Positions 5,858 through 10,185 of a stretch of DNA of 10,185 nt are shown in pieces. Made by a program: the position numbers and the translations under genes. Every line of letters begins with the position of its first letter. Within the stretch, counting starts at the first letter, position 1. The notes below the pieces were generated by a model. The model was not told the origin of the DNA and made no database searches. It was given only the letters and a program-made list of their open reading frames with translations. The stretch is from an uncultured Pseudomonadales bacterium (GTDB taxonomy: Bacteria > Pseudomonadota > Gammaproteobacteria > Pseudomonadales > Pseudohongiellaceae): contig CALKDE010000030.1 of assembly GCA_938082955.1 (NCBI GenBank), positions 1 through 10,185 of the forward strand, written 5' to 3'.

Positions 5858-6356
5858 AGAAAGGTATATCGTCGTCGAAGTTGTCGAAGTTTGCAGGAGC
5901 CGCTTGTGGCGCTGCAGATGTAGATCTGGCCGCTGGAGCACCGCCGCCCTGACCCTGAGGCTGACCCTGAGATTGACCCTGAGATTGACCAAATGAGTTG
6001 TCGCCAGCGTTTCCGCCGCCGCGCGAGTCTAGCATCTGCATCTCTGAGGCAACGATTTCAGTGGTATAGCGCTTAACACCGTCCTGTTCCCAAGATCTAG
6101 TCTGCAGGCGACCCTCTATATACAACTTGCTACCCTTCTTTATGTATTGCTCTACGATCTCGGCGAGGCGATTGAAGAAAATCACCCGGTGCCATTCCGT
6201 TTTTTCCTGCTGATCCCCCGTAGTCTTATCCTTCCAGGTTTCGCTGGTCGCGAGAGAGACATTCGCCACTCCATTGCCGTTTGGCATGACCCTGAACTCC
6301 GGATCGTTGCCTGCGTTTCCAACCAGAATAACTTTATTTACACCTCGACTTGCCAC
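5856..6356 (-). CDS. ssb: Single-stranded DNA-binding protein SSB
   Basis: SSB coats single-stranded DNA during replication, recombination and repair and recruits partners through its C-terminal tip. The 166 residues have the OB-fold over about 1-110, with the base-stacking aromatics Trp41, Trp55, Phe61 and Trp89 at positions equivalent to those of E. coli SSB. A flexible Gly/Gln/Pro/Ala-rich linker (about 111-155) and the acidic tip FDDDIPF follow. The start is GTG at 6356, chosen because GGGGAG lies 7 nt upstream and the MASRGVNKV N-terminus matches the family. Part of the linker is encoded by a 12-bp tandem repeat. The gene is divergent from uvrA across a 267-bp spacer, an arrangement common in gammaproteobacteria. 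I see no E. coli-type LexA box in the spacer. Confidence 0.97.
   Translation of the reverse strand: MASRGVNKVILVGNAGNDPEFRVMPNGNGVANVSLATSETWKDKTTGDQQEKTEWHRVIFFNRLAEIVEQYIKKGSKLYIEGRLQTRSWEQDGVKRYTTEIVASEMQMLDSRGGGNAGDNSFGQSQGQSQGQPQGQGGGAPAARSTSAAPQAAPANFDNFDDDIPF
5950..5990. repeat. 12-bp tandem repeat inside ssb (linker region)
   Basis: Three consecutive 12-bp units with the consensus TGACCCTGAGAT (the first ends GGC-like instead of GAT) and a partial fourth run through the ssb linker. On the coding strand they give the repeated tetrapeptide GQSQ/GQPQ (about residues 123-136). Unit length is a multiple of 3, so copy-number changes would keep the frame and only alter linker length. Confidence 0.8.
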
Positions 6357-6467
6357 TATCTGTCTCCCCGACTAAAACCCGTTGTATCACTATTAATACC
6401 CAGTTTAGCGCCCGGATTAGGACTTACATAACTAGGTGTTGCATCGCTGTTAATTTGGAGCCTGAAA

Positions 6468-6498
6468 TTGATCCAGAACTTCAGACCAAGTGTATATC
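6468..6498 (+). promoter_or_regulatory. Candidate sigma-70 promoter for uvrA
   Basis: TTGATC (6468-6473) resembles a -35 box. It is followed after 17 bp by TGTATA (6491-6496), or after 19 bp by TATATC (6493-6498), as a -10. It lies about 125 bp before the uvrA ATG in the ssb-uvrA spacer. The match is moderate and unsupported by other evidence. Confidence 0.3.
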
Positions 6499-6623
6499 AA
6501 GCCCGCACTCATTAGAAATTTTCGCCGAAATAAACTTCATTGCTTTAATCCGCAAGCTGTCCTTTACTCCTGCCTGCCTAATTGTCGATAATGGTCGGTT
6601 CCGCCTACCGCAGTGAGTGAGTC

Positions 6624-9467
6624 ATGGATTCGATTGTCGTACGGGGTGCACGCACCCATAATCTAAAGAACATTAACCTCACTATCCCCCGCGATAAGCT
6701 CGTCGTCATCACGGGGCTGTCCGGCTCCGGCAAGTCATCACTGGCATTCGACACTCTATATGCAGAGGGTCAGCGCCGTTATGTCGAGTCACTTTCGACC
6801 TATGCGCGCCAGTTCCTATCGATGATGGAGAAACCGGATATCGATCATATCGAAGGTCTCTCACCAGCAATTTCCATCGAGCAAAAATCCACGTCCCACA
6901 ATCCACGTTCTACAGTGGGCACGATTACCGAGATTTATGATTACCTGCGACTGCTCTTCGCGCGCGTGGGAGAACCGCACTGTCCACAGCACAATATAAA
7001 GCTACAGGCCCAGACCGTCAGCCAGATGGTGGATAAGGTCATGGCACTTCCCGAAGGCAGCCGCATTATGGTGCTCGCGCCTATTATCCGCGAGCGCAAG
7101 GGAGAACACCTTCACGTCTTCAGCGAGTTGAACAGCAGCGGCTTCATCCGCGCTAGGGTTGATGGACTGGTGTGTGAAATAGAATTTCCACCGGAGTTGG
7201 AGAAGAACAAGAAGCACTCCATTGACGTGGTGGTTGATCGCTTGAAGATCAAGCCTGGCCTGGAGCAGCGCCTAGCGGAGAGCTTCGAGACTGCCGTTCA
7301 ATTAGCCGACGGCTTAGCGCTAGTCAGTATTACCAGTGAAGATGGCGAAAAGCCGCAAGATGATCTCGTGTTCTCTTCCCTGTTTGCCTGCCCGCAATGC
7401 GGACACAGCATCTCGGAGCTAGAACCGAGGTTATTCTCCTTCAACAACCCAGCCGGTGCCTGCTCCAGCTGCGACGGCCTAGGCGTAAACCAGTTTTTTG
7501 ACGAGAGTCGCATCATCACCGACGAGACATTGGCTCTGGCAGAGGGGGCTATTCGTGGCTGGGATCGTCGCAACATCTACTATTTTCAGATGCTCACCTC
7601 CTTGGCAGCTCACTACAACTTCACAGTCGAGACGCCATTTCAGAAACTTTCTAAGAAGCACCAAAATTTCATCCTCAGAGGAAGCGGCAAAGATGTCATC
7701 GATTTTCACTATGTGAACGATCGTGGCGATACGATCACGCGCAGCTACCCCTTCGAAGGTATCTTGCCCAACATGGAACGCCGCTACCGTGAGACGGAGT
7801 CGAATCATGTCCGCGAGGAACTAGCCAAATACCTTAGCTCACAATCCTGCCCCGACTGCAGCGGCACGCGCCTGAGAAAAGATGCTCGATACGTACTAAT
7901 CGAAGGATTAAACCTGCCCAGCATCACCGGGATGACAGTTGCGCAATCAGCCGATTATTTCAAGAAACTCAAACTCTCTGGCACCCGCGCCCAGATCGCG
8001 GAAAAGATTCTAAAGGAGTTGCAGGATCGCCTGAAGTTCTTGATCGATGTGGGGCTGAACTATCTAACACTTAATCGCAGTGCAGACACGCTCTCCGGTG
8101 GAGAGGCGCAACGCATTCGTCTGGCCAGCCAGATTGGCGCTGGCCTGGTCGGTGTGATGTATATTTTAGACGAGCCCTCCATTGGCCTGCACCAGCGCGA
8201 CAATAGCCGCCTTCTTGATACCCTCTTTCACCTTCGCGATCTAGGCAATACGGTGATCGTGGTAGAACACGACGAGGAAGCGATCGCTAGCGCAGACCAC
8301 ATCATCGACATCGGTCCTGGCGCGGGCGTGCACGGCGGCGAAATTGTCGCCGAGGGTACGCTTGCCGACATCATGAAGTCGAAGAAATCTCTAACCGGAA
8401 AATTTCTCTCCGGTGTAGAAAAAATTGATATACCAAAGAATCGCGTCCCCTACGACGACAAGAAGCTGCTCACCCTAAAAGGCGCGACCGGCAATAACCT
8501 GCAAAAGGTAGACCTAACAATTCCCCTAGGGCTATTCACCTGTGTTACCGGTGTATCTGGGTCGGGAAAATCAACACTGGTCAACAACACCCTCTACCCA
8601 ATCACTGCTACGAAATTAAACAAGGCTACCACTCTTAGTCCATCACCCTATGAAGAGATCGTAGGGCTGGACCAGTTAGACAAAGTCGTAGACATAGATC
8701 AAAGTCCGATCGGCAGAACGCCGCGCTCGAATCCAGCAACCTATACTGGCATCTTTACTCCCGTAAGAGAGCTCTTTGCAGGCACCCAAGAGGCGCGAAC
8801 ACGCGGCTACAAACCCGGTCGCTTCAGCTTCAATGTAAAAGGCGGCCGCTGTGAGGCCTGCCAGGGAGACGGCTTAGTAAAGGTAGAAATGCATTTTCTG
8901 CCAGATGTCTATGTGGCCTGCGAGGTTTGCCGTAGCAAGCGCTACAACCGCGAAACCCTAGAAGTGAAGTACAAAGGTAAGAACATCAACGAAGTATTAA
9001 ATATGACCATCGAAGACGCGCGCGTGTTTTTCGATGCCGTACCCGCTATAGCACGTAAGCTTCAGACGCTCATGGAAGTAGGCCTTTCCTACATCTGTCT
9101 AGGACAGGCAGCGACTACACTCTCCGGCGGTGAGGCACAGCGCGTCAAGCTGTCGCGCGAACTATCCAAGCGAGACACTGGAAAGACTCTCTACATTCTG
9201 GATGAACCTACGACGGGACTGCATTTCCAAGACATCCGGCAACTTCTCAAAGTGCTTCATCATCTTCGTGACGCAGGCAATACCATCGTCGTCATTGAGC
9301 ACAATCTAGACGTGGTAAAGACCGCCGATTGGGTCGTCGACTTAGGTCCCGAAGGTGGCAGTGGGGGCGGCTATATTATCGCCAAAGGCACACCCGAGGA
9401 CGTAGCAAAAGTGAAGAAGTCGTATACTGGACAATATCTAAAGAAAACACTAAGTAAGCAGAGCTAA
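6624..9467 (+). CDS. uvrA: UvrABC excinuclease subunit A
   Basis: UvrA is the damage-recognition ATPase of nucleotide excision repair: a dimer scans DNA and loads UvrB at lesions. The 947 residues match the usual proteobacterial length (E. coli 940) and read through without interruption. The first ABC module has Walker A GLSGSGKSS (31-39), a zinc site with Cys256/Cys259 and Cys280/Cys283, and the signature LSGGEAQ (490-496) followed by LDEPSIGLHQRD. The second module has Walker A GVSGSGKS (643-650), a zinc finger with Cys743, Cys746, Cys766 and Cys769, the signature LSGGEAQ (833-839), and Walker B YILDEPTTGLH (857-867). All nucleotide- and zinc-binding residues are intact. The ATG at 6624 gives the canonical MDSIVVRGARTHNLKNI start; its Shine-Dalgarno is weak. 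No terminator separates it from the next gene, 14 bp downstream. Confidence 0.98.
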   Translation: MDSIVVRGARTHNLKNINLTIPRDKLVVITGLSGSGKSSLAFDTLYAEGQRRYVESLSTYARQFLSMMEKPDIDHIEGLSPAISIEQKSTSHNPRSTVGTITEIYDYLRLLFARVGEPHCPQHNIKLQAQTVSQMVDKVMALPEGSRIMVLAPIIRERKGEHLHVFSELNSSGFIRARVDGLVCEIEFPPELEKNKKHSIDVVVDRLKIKPGLEQRLAESFETAVQLADGLALVSITSEDGEKPQDDLVFSSLFACPQCGHSISELEPRLFSFNNPAGACSSCDGLGVNQFFDESRIITDETLALAEGAIRGWDRRNIYYFQMLTSLAAHYNFTVETPFQKLSKKHQNFILRGSGKDVIDFHYVNDRGDTITRSYPFEGILPNMERRYRETESNHVREELAKYLSSQSCPDCSGTRLRKDARYVLIEGLNLPSITGMTVAQSADYFKKLKLSGTRAQIAEKILKELQDRLKFLIDVGLNYLTLNRSADTLSGGEAQRIRLASQIGAGLVGVMYILDEPSIGLHQRDNSRLLDTLFHLRDLGNTVIVVEHDEEAIASADHIIDIGPGAGVHGGEIVAEGTLADIMKSKKSLTGKFLSGVEKIDIPKNRVPYDDKKLLTLKGATGNNLQKVDLTIPLGLFTCVTGVSGSGKSTLVNNTLYPITATKLNKATTLSPSPYEEIVGLDQLDKVVDIDQSPIGRTPRSNPATYTGIFTPVRELFAGTQEARTRGYKPGRFSFNVKGGRCEACQGDGLVKVEMHFLPDVYVACEVCRSKRYNRETLEVKYKGKNINEVLNMTIEDARVFFDAVPAIARKLQTLMEVGLSYICLGQAATTLSGGEAQRVKLSRELSKRDTGKTLYILDEPTTGLHFQDIRQLLKVLHHLRDAGNTIVVIEHNLDVVKTADWVVDLGPEGGSGGGYIIAKGTPEDVAKVKKSYTGQYLKKTLSKQS

Positions 9468-9481
9468 AAGCGATTATCACG

Positions 9482-10185
9482 ATGGTCAAATCTACAAATT
9501 CACTGGCTTTCGGTGCAATCAGCACAGCGCGAAATTGCTCGCTCGCCCTTGGCCTCTTTTTTGTGTGCCTTGCAGCAAACACTCATGCACAGTCAGATGC
9601 GTCTGCCATTAATTTTGGCGACAACGCAAGCAGTTGGGCGAATGACCAGGAATGCGACGATCCTCGCTTCGCCGGGGAAGGCATGGCGCCCACTCTTGTC
9701 GAGACTGACCGTTTGCATGACGCGAGCGATTGCAGGGCTCTCTATATTGCTGGCTCAATTTACTTAGCAGATCCCAATTCCGCTTCCAGTAGTGCCGGCA
9801 TCGACTTTGGTGACGACGCCAGCACCTGGGCTAATGATGAGCAATGCGATGATCCAAGGTTCGAGGGCGAAGGAGTGGCCAACACGCTTCTTGAAGACGA
9901 TCGGCTACACGATGCTACAGATTGCCGCGATCTGTTTCTTGCAGGATCTATTCGTCTTATTGAAGAGTCAACGTCAAACGGCAATGGCGGCGTAGACTAC
10001 GGTGACAATAGCAGCACCTGGGCCTTCGATGGACAGTGCGATGATCCACGATTTTCCGGGCGCGGCATGTCAGCCCTACTACTAGACACAGACATGTTTC
10101 ATGATGCCGCGGACTGTCGCGAATTAGTTGAGATAGGCTCTATTCTCCTACTACCAGGATCCAACGTTATGCTCGGCGGACGCTT
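9482..10185 (+). CDS. Secreted Cys/Asp repeat protein, N-terminal part (runs off right edge)
   Basis: From the ATG at 9482 the frame stays open to the window end (234 codons plus two bases). It begins with a long Sec signal peptide: hydrophobic core SLALGLFFVCLAA and likely cleavage after THA (Ala36). Then come three 53-residue repeats at residues 43-95, 107-159 and 171-223, exactly 64 residues apart, with 11-residue Ser/Gly/Asn-rich spacers. Each repeat has the pattern (I/V)(N/D)(F/Y)GD..(A/S)S.W followed by CDDPRF, then HDA.DCR and a closing GSI.L. Each has two cysteines about 26 residues apart, suggesting one disulfide per repeat, and many Asp, suggesting Ca2+ binding; both are inference. 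I have a recollection of similar repeats in marine proteobacterial secreted proteins but know no function. The C-terminal part is outside the window. No clear Shine-Dalgarno precedes the ATG, so translation may depend on uvrA. Confidence 0.85.
   Translation, partial: MVKSTNSLAFGAISTARNCSLALGLFFVCLAANTHAQSDASAINFGDNASSWANDQECDDPRFAGEGMAPTLVETDRLHDASDCRALYIAGSIYLADPNSASSSAGIDFGDDASTWANDEQCDDPRFEGEGVANTLLEDDRLHDATDCRDLFLAGSIRLIEESTSNGNGGVDYGDNSSTWAFDGQCDDPRFSGRGMSALLLDTDMFHDAADCRELVEIGSILLLPGSNVMLGGR
9608..10150 (+). repeat. Three tandem 53-residue repeats with exact 192-bp period
   Basis: The repeat units occupy 9608-9766, 9800-9958 and 9992-10150. At protein level the WxxDxxCDDPRF and HDAxDCR cores are nearly invariant, while the DNA has diverged, mostly at third codon positions. 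This points to older duplications kept under protein-level selection rather than a recent expansion. More units may follow beyond the window. Confidence 0.85.

Noticed and set aside
6462..6476. CTG-N9-CAG as a LexA box
   Set aside because: The spacing is one base short of the CTG-N10-CAG rule and the core lacks the alternating TA tract.
6147..6616. Plus-strand frames across the ssb start and the ssb-uvrA spacer
   Set aside because: They overlap ssb in antisense or sit in spacer DNA without any protein signature; the spacer is regulatory.

Overview
This window looks like chromosomal DNA of a Gram-negative bacterium, most probably a gammaproteobacterium. The evidence is a UvrA that reads colinearly with the enterobacterial protein, ssb and uvrA transcribed divergently from one spacer, an SSB ending in the acidic DDDIPF tail, and a Q+2 lipoprotein. 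A marine or environmental lineage is my inference. No rRNA, CRISPR or intact tRNA is visible.

Layout. (1) Positions 1-473, minus strand: the N-terminal 157 codons of an IS91-family (HUH/Y2) transposase running off the left edge. Nested inverted repeats and a hairpin with the Shine-Dalgarno in its loop lie just upstream. (2) About 500 bp without a convincing gene, then a full-length thiolase (989-2188, plus) preceded by a perfect 7-3-7 palindrome. (3) Positions 2176-2720: gene debris, namely a membrane-protein fragment resembling the C-terminal part of a sodium:solute symporter, followed by a truncated, frameshifted DTW-domain gene. (4) Positions 5653-2721, minus strand: a compact three-gene cluster of an RmlD-like reductase lacking the catalytic Lys, then moeA, then a TPR-like outer-membrane lipoprotein. 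(5) Positions 5654-5855: a spacer with a 9-bp-arm inverted repeat flanked by near-identical 13-bp direct repeats. (6) ssb (minus) and uvrA (plus), divergent, the most conserved part of the window. (7) 14 bp after uvrA: the start of a secreted protein built from three 53-residue repeats on an exact 64-residue period, running off the right edge.

How the parts fit. The right half is core DNA maintenance (single-strand binding and nucleotide excision repair), and moeA supplies molybdenum cofactor. The left half, with an IS91 element, a lone thiolase and two broken genes, reads as a remodelled accessory stretch. The least explained parts are the secreted Asp/Cys repeat protein downstream of uvrA, the RmlD-like protein with an altered active site, and the lipoprotein after moeA.
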